From positions 3,914,501-3,978,500 of the forward strand of contig NC_010995.1 of assembly GCF_000019225.1 (NCBI RefSeq): DNA of 64,000 nt. Direction: 5' to 3'. The notes below the pieces were generated by a model. The model was not told the DNA's origin and ran no database searches. It worked only from the letters and a program-made list of their open reading frames with translations. The position numbers and the translations under genes were made by a program. The stretch comes from Cellvibrio japonicus Ueda107. GTDB lineage: Bacteria; Pseudomonadota; Gammaproteobacteria; Pseudomonadales; Cellvibrionaceae. Positions within the stretch are counted from its first letter, which is position 1, and each line of letters opens with the position of its first letter. Shown piece by piece: positions 34,682-44,012 of this stretch.

Positions 34682-34986
34682 CTATCGCTGTTTCCAGTAG
34701 TCCGGCTCGCGATGCAGGTTCATCACGGCCATTACCAAGAGTTCATCATTGCGCAATGTATAGATAAGCCCATAGGGAAAACGCCGCAACAGGGAGCGGC
34801 GAAAAACATCATCCAAAGGTGCCCAGGCTATTGGGTACTGCTCAGCACTATTCATTTCACAACCCTACCCAACGCCAGACTGGCCTCCAGCGCAAACGCC
34901 AATCCCAAGCCCGGTTCGCAGCTTTCATAGTAATCGACGGCAGCATTCAGTTCGGCTTCGGCATCCGGGTGGAAAGCAACCTTCAT
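34682..34986 (-). pseudogene. Frameshifted ParE/RelE-like toxin
   Basis: From the ATG at 34986 the frame reads MKVAFHPDAEAELNAAVDYY and continues to LALGRVVK, then stops (TGA). The matching continuation is in another frame: SAEQYPIAWAPLDDVFRR, LLRRFPYGLIYTLRNDE and NLHREPDYWKQR, ending at 34682. Together they make a normal RelE/ParE-superfamily toxin of about 100 residues with one frameshift near 34853. The start overlaps the antitoxin stop (ATGA). Unless this is a sequencing error, the toxin is inactive. Confidence 0.8.
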
Positions 34987-35207
34987 TTACCCAGGCGGCT
35001 CCAGAGTTTGTTGAAAACTCCGTCGGCTGCTACCGGTTCAACCGCTGCCTGATGTATTTCCGCCAAGCGCCGATGGGCAAGTTCAAGCCATTGCTGATCG
35101 ATGGCTGATGAAGGGGGATTCAGGCTATACAGGAGGGAATCCACGATCCGCGCGCGCTCTTCTACCGGCAGCTCGTTCGCCTCGACAATCAGTTGCTGTG
35201 CATTCAT
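34983..35207 (-). CDS. Addiction-module antitoxin (unstable antitoxin family)
   Basis: This 74-residue protein starts MNAQQLIVEANELPVEERAR and continues with IVDSLLYSLNPPSSAIDQQW and a C-terminal WSRLGK, typical of the putative addiction module component family (PF09720-like). GGAGG lies 5 bases before the ATG at 35207; the frame extends to 35321 but lacks support there. It overlaps the toxin start by 4 bases. The partner toxin is frameshifted, so this antitoxin seems to be orphaned. Confidence 0.82.
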   Translation of the reverse strand: MNAQQLIVEANELPVEERARIVDSLLYSLNPPSSAIDQQWLELAHRRLAEIHQAAVEPVAADGVFNKLWSRLGK

Positions 35208-35550
35208 AAAAACCTCCCGGATCAACACCTGCGCACACGCAGGTAATGCGCCCACTATAGCCAGTGGCTGATGCCAGTGCCAGCACCAGGGTTTCAAAGG
35301 CGGATTCCCAGCGGAAATCACTTGCTATGTGAAAAACCATAATTCATTGATTTAAAAGAAAAAACAAAAAGTTCGACTTTTCCAGCCACAATCGAACCTC
35401 CCAGTTTGCATTCCAGTGCGTTCGACTGCACCGAGTCGGACGACGGCCGTGGAGGCCAGTTCTAGATTCAGTCTCGCAGTTATCGGCAATCCGCAACTGT
35501 ACTAACCATAACAACACCCAAAAGCTAATAAAAATGACGAGGATCACTCG
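35208..35550. promoter_or_regulatory. Intergenic region between the antitoxin and the TonB receptor
   Basis: About 340 bases holding divergent promoters. Nothing sharper than a GAGGA ribosome site (35538-35542) before the receptor ATG at 35551 could be made out; no operator palindrome and no small gene was found. A long minus-strand open frame that crosses here is only a shadow of the receptor gene. Confidence 0.5.
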
Positions 35551-38253
35551 ATGAACGCATTCCCGAAAAAATTCCCTACTCCCCTGGCGCTGGCCATTGC
35601 CCTGCTCAATGCGGGACTGGCCACCACCGCCTATGCCCAGAATAACAGCAGCGAACGGCAGGCCGGTATGCTGGAAGAGGTGATAGTCACTGCCACCAAA
35701 CGCGAAACCAACCTGATGGAAACGCCTATTGCCATTACCGTATTCGGCGAGGAAACCCTGGTGCGCGAGGGGATCGCCAATGTGAAGGACATGGCTAAAC
35801 TGGTTCCCAATATGGATATCGCCATAGACTCCTCGCAAACCGCGCCGGTAATCACCATGCGCGGCGTGCGCTCGACCAATATCACCGAGCTGGGCGACCC
35901 GGCGGTGGGGCTGCACCTGGACGGTATCTACTCCCCCCGCCCGCAGGGCGCCATGGCGCTGATGTTTGACGTGGAGCGGGTGGAAGCCCAGCGCGGCCCG
36001 CAGGGCACCCTGTTCGGGCGCAACTCCACCGTGGGCAACGTGAATATCATTTCCAAACGCCCCAATATGGAAGAGTTTGATGCCAGCCTGGGCCTGGAAC
36101 TGGGCCGCTGGAACCACCAGCAACTGCGCGGCATGGTGAATATCCCCGTGTCCGAGACCTTTGCCCTGCGCGGCTCCTTTATGACCGAGCAGCGCGACTC
36201 CTACCTCAAGGGCTACTACGACCCCAACCAGTGGGATACCCGCTACCTGCCCGATGAGGTGCGCAATGCCCCCTTGTACGAAGGCCCGGCGGAAGAACGC
36301 ACCCTGATACAGCGCCGCCGCTGGTGGGAGGGTGGTGGCGATGGCATCCAGCAGATCGTCAAAGCCGACGCCAGTGATTTCTATAACAACGCCGACCAAT
36401 ACGCCTTCCGCGTTGCCGGCCTCTGGGAGCCCGGCGATTCGCTGTCGTGGATGCTCGCCTATGAGCGTTTCCAGGACTCCAGTGCCGGCGGTACCGATAC
36501 CCTCGACTGCTCCAAGGCCAAAAAGCGCGTGTTTATGGAGAACGATGAGCCCGCGCCCCTGCAAGGCTGCGAATACGCCTATGGCCCGGGCGCCGATGAA
36601 TACACCGTCCTGGTCAGCGTGCCCGGCATGCTCGACCTGAGCATCGAAAATATCCGCTCCAACCTGCGCTGGGATCTGAGCGATGACCTGGCGTTTGTGT
36701 ACAACGCCGGCTGGGCCAAGCAGACCCGCACCCAGATGTCTGACCAGGATCGCGGTATTACCGACTGGGATATGTCGATTTTCTTCCGCGACGCGGCGTT
36801 TAAATCCCAATCCCACGAGCTGCAACTGCAATCCACCGGCGACGGCCGGCTCCAGTGGATTACCGGCCTGTTTTTCTTTAAGGAGAACAACGATATGCAG
36901 GGCGGCTGGATGAACTCCATGGCCAGCGCCAGCTACTGGAACCAGCCCGATCGCACCCTGTCCTCCGAGGCCATCTTTGCCCAGGGCACCTATGAGCTTA
37001 CCGATGACCTGACCCTGACCCTGGGTTTCCGCCACACCCGCGATACCAAAGAGGACGTGGGCGGCCACAATATGGACTGTAACGACGCCAACCCCAACCA
37101 GCTCGACCCGACACTCAACGACGGCAAGTGCTTCCCGGCCTGGGACAGGGCCGCGTACAACAACCTGCCACGCGACTACTTCTGGAACCCGGATATCTAT
37201 GTGGTCTCCAGCAATAACGACATCAAGGGCAAGTGGGATTACAACAACTACCGCCTGGGCCTGGATTACGACATTAGTGATGACACCATGGTATTTGCCT
37301 ATGTGGCCAACGGCACCAAGGCCGGCGGTATCGGCGATGTGGTGGTGCAATACGAGCAGGACCCGCTCACCACCGAATACCCGGTGGACGACAACGGCGA
37401 CCGCATCGTGAAACAGCGCCACGAAAACACCTACGACCCGGAAGAGGTGGTGACCTGGGAGCTGGGGGTAAAATCCGACCTGTTCAATAACTCCCTGCGC
37501 CTGAGTGCCACCGTCTTCTACAGCGACTACTCCGATATGCAGATTGCGGTAGCGCGCCCGCTGTTTGTCACCTATGCCTTTGAGCGCGATCCGCAAACCG
37601 GTGAGCTGACCGGCGAGATAGAACAGAACCCCTTCACTGTGTTCCAGACCGACAACGTGGGCGAAGCGGAAATCAAGGGGGTTGAAATCGAGTTCGATTG
37701 GGCGGTCAGCGAGAACGGCCGTTTGAGCGGTTATGTCACCTGGCTTAAAACCAAGATCGTGAGTGACTTTATCCAGCAGTGGAACTACGCCACCGTCGAC
37801 CTCTACGAGATCGACCACGGCGATTCGGTCAACCCGGAAAACACCCTGCTCACCACCAACCTCAAGGGCAACGAACTGCCGGCCTCACCGGAGTTTTCCA
37901 TCAACCTCAATTACAGCTACAACCTGATGTTGCGCGATGGTTCCAGCATCCTGCCCTGGATCGGTGTTAACTGGCGCGATGAAAGCTACTACAGCATCTT
38001 CAACGTGGACAAGCACCTGGACCGCTTTGCCAGCGACACCCCGGAAGCCTTCTACGACACCCGCGCGGCGGTTACCAACGTCAACCTGGGCGTCAAGTAC
38101 ACCGCGCCGGATGAGCAGTGGAGCCTCGAAGCCTTTGTCAACAACGCCACCAACGAGATCGACTTCTACTGGGGCGGCAGCGGCGATGGCTATATCAAAG
38201 GCCCAGTCTCCATGCCGCGCTTCTACGGTGTGCGTGCCAACTACAACTTTTGA
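35551..38253 (+). CDS. TonB-dependent outer membrane receptor for a glucan-type substrate
   Basis: This 900-residue receptor has a signal peptide ending TTAYA, a TonB box (LEEVIVTATKRE), a plug domain (ITMRGVRSTNI, VEAQRGPQGTLFGRNSTVGN) and a long barrel ending YGVRANYNF. A GAGGA ribosome site precedes the ATG. It is followed on the same strand by a GH5 lipoprotein and a GH30 enzyme, so it probably imports oligosaccharides released by them (inference). The codon use is strongly GC-biased compared with the RHS locus downstream. Confidence 0.93.
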   Translation: MNAFPKKFPTPLALAIALLNAGLATTAYAQNNSSERQAGMLEEVIVTATKRETNLMETPIAITVFGEETLVREGIANVKDMAKLVPNMDIAIDSSQTAPVITMRGVRSTNITELGDPAVGLHLDGIYSPRPQGAMALMFDVERVEAQRGPQGTLFGRNSTVGNVNIISKRPNMEEFDASLGLELGRWNHQQLRGMVNIPVSETFALRGSFMTEQRDSYLKGYYDPNQWDTRYLPDEVRNAPLYEGPAEERTLIQRRRWWEGGGDGIQQIVKADASDFYNNADQYAFRVAGLWEPGDSLSWMLAYERFQDSSAGGTDTLDCSKAKKRVFMENDEPAPLQGCEYAYGPGADEYTVLVSVPGMLDLSIENIRSNLRWDLSDDLAFVYNAGWAKQTRTQMSDQDRGITDWDMSIFFRDAAFKSQSHELQLQSTGDGRLQWITGLFFFKENNDMQGGWMNSMASASYWNQPDRTLSSEAIFAQGTYELTDDLTLTLGFRHTRDTKEDVGGHNMDCNDANPNQLDPTLNDGKCFPAWDRAAYNNLPRDYFWNPDIYVVSSNNDIKGKWDYNNYRLGLDYDISDDTMVFAYVANGTKAGGIGDVVVQYEQDPLTTEYPVDDNGDRIVKQRHENTYDPEEVVTWELGVKSDLFNNSLRLSATVFYSDYSDMQIAVARPLFVTYAFERDPQTGELTGEIEQNPFTVFQTDNVGEAEIKGVEIEFDWAVSENGRLSGYVTWLKTKIVSDFIQQWNYATVDLYEIDHGDSVNPENTLLTTNLKGNELPASPEFSINLNYSYNLMLRDGSSILPWIGVNWRDESYYSIFNVDKHLDRFASDTPEAFYDTRAAVTNVNLGVKYTAPDEQWSLEAFVNNATNEIDFYWGGSGDGYIKGPVSMPRFYGVRANYNF

Positions 38254-38282
38254 TCCCGACACACACGAGTCTGATGCCCTTT

Positions 38283-38307
38283 GCCCCGCCCCCGGCGGGG
38301 CCTTTTT
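38283..38307 (+). terminator. Terminator inside the glucan unit
   Basis: The 8-bp stem GCCCCGCC/GGCGGGGC has a 3-base loop followed by CTTTTTC, between the receptor stop and the GH5 ribosome site. It would lower GH5 and GH30 expression relative to the receptor, or mark a separate promoter for them. Confidence 0.85.
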
Positions 38308-38358
38308 CAGCATCGGCCCCGAACGGCAACCCCTATAACAACACGTGGAGTCCAGATA

Positions 38359-40989
38359 ATGTTTTCCCTTACCCAATACCCGGCGCGGGCCACAAGGCTC
38401 GGCCAATGCCTGCTGCTCGGCGCACTCCTGGCCGCCATCGGCTGTGGCGGCAGCGGCAGCGGCGGCGGTAAACCCGGCAGTTCCAGTGCCTCATCCTCAA
38501 GCCAGGTTTCCAGCAGCTTGTCGTCGAGCAGCGAGTCATCCCAGGGCCAGTCCTCCTCCAGCTCCTCCTCCGGCCCGGCCGAGCTGAGCCTGCTTAAAGC
38601 CCAGGGTACCCACTGGGTCAATGCCGCGGGCGAGCCGGTGCTGCTCAAGGGCACCAACCTGGGCAACTGGCTGGTACAGGAATTCTGGATGATGGGCCAG
38701 GGCGGCAACGGCGTGCACGACCAATGCACCCTCGAAGCCGAACTGACCGAGCGCTTTGGCTACGAGGAAAAGGAGCGGCTGATCAAGCTGTTCCGCGATA
38801 ACTGGATCAAGGAGCGGGATTTCGACCAATTGCAGGCCTTTGGCTTCAACCTGGTGCGCCTGCCGATCCTGTGGAATGTCATCGAGGACGAAACCCAGCC
38901 CAAAACCCTGCGCGAGGACGCCTGGCATTACATCGACTGGACCATCGCCGAAGCCAAAAAGCGCGGCATGTATGTCATCCTCGACCTGCACGGCGCCCTC
39001 GGCGGCCAGACCCCCAATGACCACACCGGCTGCTCCGGCCAGAACCACTACTGGACCAACCGCGACTACCAGGAGCGCACCCTCTGGCTCTGGCAGCAAA
39101 TCGCCGAGCGCTACAAAGACGAACCCGCGGTGGCCGCCTATGACCCGCTCAACGAACCCTGGGGCTCCAGTGCCGAAGCCATGGCCGAGCGGGTGCTGGA
39201 ACTCTACGACACCATCCGCGCCATCGACGACCGGCACATCATCCTCCTGCACAGCCATTACGGCAGCATTGATGTATACGGCAAGCCCGCCGAAGCGGGC
39301 CTGACCAATGTCGCCTTCCAGCTCCACCCCTACCCCGGCCTGTTCGGCGACCGCCCCGGTGACAGCCACTACGATATCCAGCGCGACTGGCTGCGCTGCG
39401 GTGACAGCGGCACGGGCGGCGTGTGCGAGTGGAACACCCGCCTGAGCGCGCTCGACACGCCCATGCTGATGGGCGAATTCCAGCCCTGGCAATCCGCCGG
39501 CCTGGAACTGGGCGGCAAACTGGGCCGCGCCACCTATGACACCTATGCCAGCTATGGCTGGGCCTCCACCAGTTGGGCCTACAAACTGGTCAGCATCGCC
39601 GGCAGCCAGGGCCAGGGCACCTGGGGCATGGTGACCAATGCCATCAATACCCAACTGGATGTCGGCACCGGCCTGATCACCAAAGCCAGCACCTGGGATT
39701 GCGCCGGCTGGGACAGCAGCTTTGCCGATGCCTGCGCGCGCAAGGCAACCAGCATCAACCCCGGGGGCGAGGGTGAAAAAACCTATTACCTGGTGATCAA
39801 AACCGGCGCCAACGGCGGTGCCGATCCCGATGTGAGCTACGACAGCATCAGCCTAAAACACAGCGAAACCGGCGAAGAGCGGCTGGTGAACGGCAACTTC
39901 GGCAGCGGCGCCGGCTGGACCAGCCTGAGCATCGCCGGTTCACTCCAGTTCGATTACAACAATACCGACACCGGCAAACAGCCCGGCGGCAGTGAAGGTG
40001 CCGTGCTGAGGATCACCCGCCCGGACGGCGTCAGCGGTGAAATCAACGGCGCGATTTACCAGGCGGTAACCCTGCAAGCAGGCCAGACCTATCACTTCAG
40101 CGGCGTGTTTAAGGACAACGGCAGCAGCAACACCTGGGCGGAAATCTACCTGGTGGAAGACGAACCGGTTGCCGGCGTGGATGTGGTCGACAATGCCGGC
40201 AAGGTGGATTTCACCACTGCCAGCATCGAAGAGATCGAGGCGCTGTTTACCCGCTACGGTGACATGGACTACGACGTGCACAGCGGCCTCGCCCACTGGC
40301 TGGTAACCGACGAGCACAATGATGTATTCGACTACCCGCCGCGCCCGACCAACCTGCAATTAACCGAGAGCGGCAACAGTGTTTCGCTCAGTTGGAGCCC
40401 AGCCAATGGCGACACGGTTTCCTACAGTGTCTACCGCGCCACTACGCCCGGTGCCAAGGGTGAGCCTATCGCTGAAGAGCTGACGCAAAACACCTACAGC
40501 GACACACGCCCCGACGCAGACCAGACTTACTTCTACACAGTCACGGCACGCAACCATATCGCCGAAAGCTACCGCAGCAACGAAGTGCACACTGCCCTGC
40601 AATATGTGCCCGTACCGGCGCGGATCCAGGCGGAAAATTACACCGCCATGAGCGGTATACAAACGGAAAATTGCGGCGATACCGGTGGCGGCCTTAACGT
40701 CGGCCATTTCCATCCCAATGATTTTATTGAATTCAAAATCAGCGTCGCCAGCGCCGGCACCTTCACCATCGACTATCGCCTGGCCTCGCAAACCGGCAGC
40801 ACAGGGTTCGAGGCGCTGATCGACGGCGAAGTGGTGGACACCCAAACCCTGGCCGCCACCGGCGGCTGGCAGACCTATATCACCAAAACCGGCGCCAGCT
40901 TCCCCTTGAGCGCAGGCAATCACACCCTGCGTTTCCGCTCCATCGGCCAGGAGTGGAATATCAATTGGTTTGAGGTGAAACAGCAGTAA
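38359..40989 (+). CDS. GH5 glucanase lipoprotein with CBM and Fn3 domains
   Basis: This 876-residue protein has a leader ending LLAAIGC, a plausible lipobox, so it is probably surface- or outer-membrane-anchored, followed by a Ser/Gly linker. The GH5 domain spans about 75-420: LKGTNLGNWLVQEFW is typical of exo-1,3-beta-glucanase-like GH5, the acid/base is E266 (YDPLNEPWG) and the nucleophile E373 (LMGEFQPW). Then come a CBM4-like beta-sandwich (about 475-615), an Fn3 domain (about 655-745) and a CBM6/35-like domain (about 755-876, ending EWNINWFEV). GGAG lies 8 bases before the ATG at 38359. The likely substrate is a beta-1,3- or beta-1,6-glucan such as laminarin or fungal wall glucan. Confidence 0.88.
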   Translation: MFSLTQYPARATRLGQCLLLGALLAAIGCGGSGSGGGKPGSSSASSSSQVSSSLSSSSESSQGQSSSSSSSGPAELSLLKAQGTHWVNAAGEPVLLKGTNLGNWLVQEFWMMGQGGNGVHDQCTLEAELTERFGYEEKERLIKLFRDNWIKERDFDQLQAFGFNLVRLPILWNVIEDETQPKTLREDAWHYIDWTIAEAKKRGMYVILDLHGALGGQTPNDHTGCSGQNHYWTNRDYQERTLWLWQQIAERYKDEPAVAAYDPLNEPWGSSAEAMAERVLELYDTIRAIDDRHIILLHSHYGSIDVYGKPAEAGLTNVAFQLHPYPGLFGDRPGDSHYDIQRDWLRCGDSGTGGVCEWNTRLSALDTPMLMGEFQPWQSAGLELGGKLGRATYDTYASYGWASTSWAYKLVSIAGSQGQGTWGMVTNAINTQLDVGTGLITKASTWDCAGWDSSFADACARKATSINPGGEGEKTYYLVIKTGANGGADPDVSYDSISLKHSETGEERLVNGNFGSGAGWTSLSIAGSLQFDYNNTDTGKQPGGSEGAVLRITRPDGVSGEINGAIYQAVTLQAGQTYHFSGVFKDNGSSNTWAEIYLVEDEPVAGVDVVDNAGKVDFTTASIEEIEALFTRYGDMDYDVHSGLAHWLVTDEHNDVFDYPPRPTNLQLTESGNSVSLSWSPANGDTVSYSVYRATTPGAKGEPIAEELTQNTYSDTRPDADQTYFYTVTARNHIAESYRSNEVHTALQYVPVPARIQAENYTAMSGIQTENCGDTGGGLNVGHFHPNDFIEFKISVASAGTFTIDYRLASQTGSTGFEALIDGEVVDTQTLAATGGWQTYITKTGASFPLSAGNHTLRFRSIGQEWNINWFEVKQQ

Positions 40990-41016
40990 GCACCTTGTAG
41001 CCCGTCTGGCATCGGT

Positions 41017-41095
41017 GTTCAGGTTTCGAAAACGCATGAATACATCCCTGTAGCTCCCGCAAGTCATCCTGACTTGAGGGTTTCGAAACCTGAAC
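41017..41095. promoter_or_regulatory. Nested inverted repeats upstream of GH30
   Basis: GTTCAGGTTTCGAAA (41017-41031) is exactly reverse-complemented at 41081-41095. Between them lies a second perfect hairpin, CAAGTCA/TGACTTG with a 3-base loop (41060-41076). No T tract follows. The element occupies the 166-base gap before the GH30 start and could be an operator pair, a cruciform or an RNA element. Confidence 0.6.
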
Positions 41096-41155
41096 CCCGA
41101 CACCAAACTGACACTGAGCCAACTTCAAAAAATTATTTACTACGAGTCTTAGGTT

Positions 41156-42598
41156 ATGAATCTTATTTTTCGCACCGCCTTTTTGGCCAGCGCGCTTATC
41201 AGCGCCAATGTTACCCAGGCCGTGGACACCGGCCCGCAAAAAACCTTGCAGGTCTACACCACCGCCAAAGACACAAAATTGCGTCTCACCTTGAGCGATA
41301 AACTCTCGCTCAAACCCGCGCAACAGGCGCCGGAAACCGACACCGCCATTTTCGTCAACCCGGACAAGCGCTACCAAACCCTGCTCGGTATTGGCGGCGC
41401 TATCACCGATGCCAGCGCCGAGGTGTATGCAACACTCGATCAAAAAACGCAGCGGGAATTTATGCAGGCTTACTATGACCAGGACAAGGGTCTGGGCTAC
41501 AGCCTGCTGCGCACCACCATCCACAGCTCCGACTTTGCCAGCAGCAGCTACACCTATATCGAAGAGGGCGACAAAGCGCTTAACACCTTTGATATAACGC
41601 CGGATAAAAAACACCGCATCCCCATGATCAAGCAGGCCATCCGGGCCGCCGGCGGCAGCATCACCACCTACGCCAGCCCCTGGAGCGCACCGGCGTTTAT
41701 GAAAGACACCAACAATATGCTGCAAGGCGGCAAGCTGCTGCCCGAATACCGCGACACCTGGGCCACCTACTTCACCAAATTTATCCGCGCCTATGAGCAG
41801 GAAGGCATTCCGATTTGGGGGATTACCGTACAAAACGAACCCATGGCCAAGCAAACCTGGGAATCGATGATTTTCACCGCGGAAGAAGAGCGCGATTTCC
41901 TCAAAAACCACCTGGGCCCGATCATGCACACATCCGGCCTGGGCGATAAAAAAATCATCGTGTGGGATCACAACCGCGACCTGATCACGCACCGCGCCAA
42001 CACCATCCTCAGCGATCCCGAAGCGGCTAAATATGTCTGGGGCGTGGGCTTCCACTGGTACGAAACCTGGACCGGCGGCCAACCCATGTTCGGCAACGTG
42101 GCCGAAGTCAAGCAGGCATTCCCGCATATCAACCTGCTGCTCACCGAAGCCACGGTGGAAAAATTTGATGCGGCGCGCTACCACCACTGGCCCAATGCCG
42201 AACGCTACGGCAACTCCATCGTCAATGACTTCAACGCCGGCGCGGCAGGCTGGACCGACTGGAATATGCTGCTGGACGATAAAGGCGGCCCCAACCATGT
42301 CAGCAATTTCTGCTTCGCCCCCATTCACGCCGACAGCAAAACCGGCAAGCTGATTTACACCCCGACCTATTACTACCTCGGCCACTTCTCGCGCTTTATC
42401 CGCCCTGAGGCGCAGCGGGTCAGTGCGGTCAGCAGCCGCAGCGTGCTGCAAACCACGTCGTTTATCAACGCCGATAACCAACTGGCAACGGTGGTCTTGA
42501 ATTTAAGCGATGCCGCCGTGACCTATCGCTTTTATATAGGCACACAGGAAACCACCGTTACTATCCCCGCGCGCGCCATCCAAACGCTGGTGTATTAA
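41156..42598 (+). CDS. GH30 beta-glucanase/glucosidase
   Basis: This 480-residue secreted enzyme has a signal peptide ending VTQA. Its GH30 barrel has the N-terminal YQTLLGIGGAITDASAEV, acid/base E228 (VQNEPMA) and nucleophile E331 (LLLTEATVE), and the C-terminal beta-sandwich completes the fold (ATVVLNLSDAAVTYRFYI). It belongs to the glucosylceramidase/endo-1,6-beta-glucanase side of GH30, not to the xylan-specific subfamily 8 seen at 6350, since it lacks the glucuronate-binding IRR loop. With the GH5 and receptor upstream it would degrade beta-1,3/1,6-glucan (inference). Confidence 0.9.
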   Translation: MNLIFRTAFLASALISANVTQAVDTGPQKTLQVYTTAKDTKLRLTLSDKLSLKPAQQAPETDTAIFVNPDKRYQTLLGIGGAITDASAEVYATLDQKTQREFMQAYYDQDKGLGYSLLRTTIHSSDFASSSYTYIEEGDKALNTFDITPDKKHRIPMIKQAIRAAGGSITTYASPWSAPAFMKDTNNMLQGGKLLPEYRDTWATYFTKFIRAYEQEGIPIWGITVQNEPMAKQTWESMIFTAEEERDFLKNHLGPIMHTSGLGDKKIIVWDHNRDLITHRANTILSDPEAAKYVWGVGFHWYETWTGGQPMFGNVAEVKQAFPHINLLLTEATVEKFDAARYHHWPNAERYGNSIVNDFNAGAAGWTDWNMLLDDKGGPNHVSNFCFAPIHADSKTGKLIYTPTYYYLGHFSRFIRPEAQRVSAVSSRSVLQTTSFINADNQLATVVLNLSDAAVTYRFYIGTQETTVTIPARAIQTLVY

Positions 42599-42625
42599 GC
42601 GTTAAATTTTTACAGCGCCACAAAA

Positions 42626-42658
42626 AAACGCAGGTCGCTCCCACAGCCTGCGTTTTTT
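42626..42658 (+). terminator. Terminator after GH30
   Basis: AAACGCAGG and CCTGCGTTT form a 9-bp stem with a 12-base loop, followed by TTTATT. It ends the glucan unit. Confidence 0.88.
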
Positions 42659-42661
42659 ATT

Positions 42662-42735
42662 GCGTGCCATCCATGGCCTACACCCTTCGGGCCGTCGCTA
42701 CGCGACGTTGAAAATGGCTCCCGGCCATTTTTTAT
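42662..42735 (-). repeat. Palindromic intergenic repeat, copy A (inverted)
   Basis: Read on the minus strand it runs AAAAAATGGCCGGGAGCC, ATTTTCAACGTCGC, GTAGCGACGG, CCCGAAGGGTG and GCCATGGATGGC. It aligns along its length with two copies at 44013-44084 and 44086-44160 in the other orientation. Its 42711-42734 part (AAATGGC/GCCATTT plus T run) also works as a second terminator for GH30 on the + strand. Confidence 0.7.
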
Positions 42736-42748
42736 TGCAACAGGATTG

Positions 42749-43906
42749 TTATCGAGCGGACGCAACCAGCTCGAAATGATCAAGCAATTCCATCGCTGCA
42801 ACGATCAAATGGTAAAGCGTACTGGCCGGTGCAACATCCACCACCACTTCATCCTGTGGGCCGCGCTGGTCAACATAGGAACCGGGCGTAGACGCGCAGA
42901 GATAGTAGGTAAACAAATCCTCCACCCCTTTAATGGCAATCGCTTCGGCTGCGGGATTGCCCGCGCGGATCTGCACCAGGCTCGCCTTGATTAATTCAGT
43001 AATGCCCCAGCAGCGCTTGTTGGGATCGATAATGCGGCCATCCGCCGCCACCGCATCGTACAACAGCCCCGAAGGCGCCAGGCCGATGGCCAGGCCGCGC
43101 TTGTACAGCGTATCAATATAGCGCGCTACCGGGCGGCCGCTGCGGCGGCCGTACCAATCCAACAGCCACACCCACTCCATCATATGGCCGGGCTCGACCG
43201 TATCGCCCTTGGCATTGGGCAGGCGCACCCAGTTATCGTCGAAAAATTCAAACAGCACACCCAACGGCGCATCGAAAAAACGGGTTTGAAACAGCGCAAA
43301 TAATTCGCCGACACGGGCCAGCCATTTTGCATCACCGGTGGCATCATGAAGCGCCAGAAACGCCTCAAACAAGTGCATGTGCGGATTCTGGCGGCGGTAG
43401 GGATAAGCGTAATCCCCTTCAATCCAGCCACCTACACTGGAACCAAATTTTTCGTCCAGGTGAGCCACCAGTGTGTTGGCCTCATCCAGGTACTGCTGCT
43501 CGCCAAACGCGCGATAGCACCAGGCATTGGCGAGCAGGAAAAAGGCGTGGTCGTAGAGATCCTGCCGGGTATCCACCACCACAAATTCCGGATTCAGCAG
43601 GTGGGTATAACCGGCACCGGCGGTCGGATGGGCCGCATGCTGATGTACAAATTCCAGCAGGGCCTTGGCGGTTGCCTTGCCTTCCGGGCACCAGCCGCGG
43701 TGATAGGCCGCAGCAAAGAAAAACGCCTGGCGCGCCTGCACACGGACACGGGTACTGGCAGCCAGGTCGGGGACACCTTCAGGGGTCAGACGCTCATAGT
43801 GAGCGCGGGTCTGCGGGGCTATACCCCGCTCCAGCCACAGAGGCAGGGCATCCTGTCTGATCCAGTGTTCAAGGCGGCTGGCAGCCGCGCGCAATGCATG
43901 TGACAT
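42749..43906 (-). CDS. N-acylglucosamine 2-epimerase-family sugar epimerase/isomerase
   Basis: This 385-residue cytoplasmic enzyme has the alpha6/alpha6-barrel of the AGE/YihS superfamily: RVRVQARQAFFFAAAYHRGW near the start, YDHAFFLLANAWCYRAF, NPHMHLFEAFLALHDATGD and EPGHMMEWVWLLDWYGR, with the metal-free His pair in the HMHLFEA and GHMMEW motifs. The family includes mannose isomerase, cellobiose 2-epimerase and GlcNAc 2-epimerase. The length and motifs fit mannose/fructose-type isomerases best, but the substrate is uncertain. AAGGA lies 9 bases before the ATG at 43906. Palindromic repeats flank it on both sides, and two LacI-like operator motifs lie about 360-440 bases upstream. Confidence 0.85.
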   Translation of the reverse strand: MSHALRAAASRLEHWIRQDALPLWLERGIAPQTRAHYERLTPEGVPDLAASTRVRVQARQAFFFAAAYHRGWCPEGKATAKALLEFVHQHAAHPTAGAGYTHLLNPEFVVVDTRQDLYDHAFFLLANAWCYRAFGEQQYLDEANTLVAHLDEKFGSSVGGWIEGDYAYPYRRQNPHMHLFEAFLALHDATGDAKWLARVGELFALFQTRFFDAPLGVLFEFFDDNWVRLPNAKGDTVEPGHMMEWVWLLDWYGRRSGRPVARYIDTLYKRGLAIGLAPSGLLYDAVAADGRIIDPNKRCWGITELIKASLVQIRAGNPAAEAIAIKGVEDLFTYYLCASTPGSYVDQRGPQDEVVVDVAPASTLYHLIVAAMELLDHFELVASAR

Positions 43907-44012
43907 AAACTCAGGTCCTTCAGCAGTGGCTCTTAGGCGTAGAGAATGCAACACCCGTACCGCCGCAACGAAAACGGTGCATTCTGCGGAGACCAACCGC
44001 TTTTCGCAAACA

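Noticed and set aside
35344..37818. An 824-codon open frame on the minus strand opposite the TonB receptor
   Set aside because: It overlaps nearly all of a clear TonB receptor gene, has a Val/Gly/His-rich shadow composition and no family motif. It results from GC-rich codon use on the other strand.
38536..39654. A 372-codon minus-strand frame opposite the GH5 gene
   Set aside because: It is fully antisense to the GH5 catalytic domain and lacks any recognisable motif.
40961..42481. A 506-codon minus-strand frame opposite the GH30 gene
   Set aside because: The + strand has a complete GH30 with both catalytic Glu residues. The minus frame has shadow composition and no ribosome site.
42610..42801. 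A 63-codon minus-strand frame at the end of the glucan unit
   Set aside because: It is a read-through of the palindromic intergenic repeat and the terminator, not a gene.
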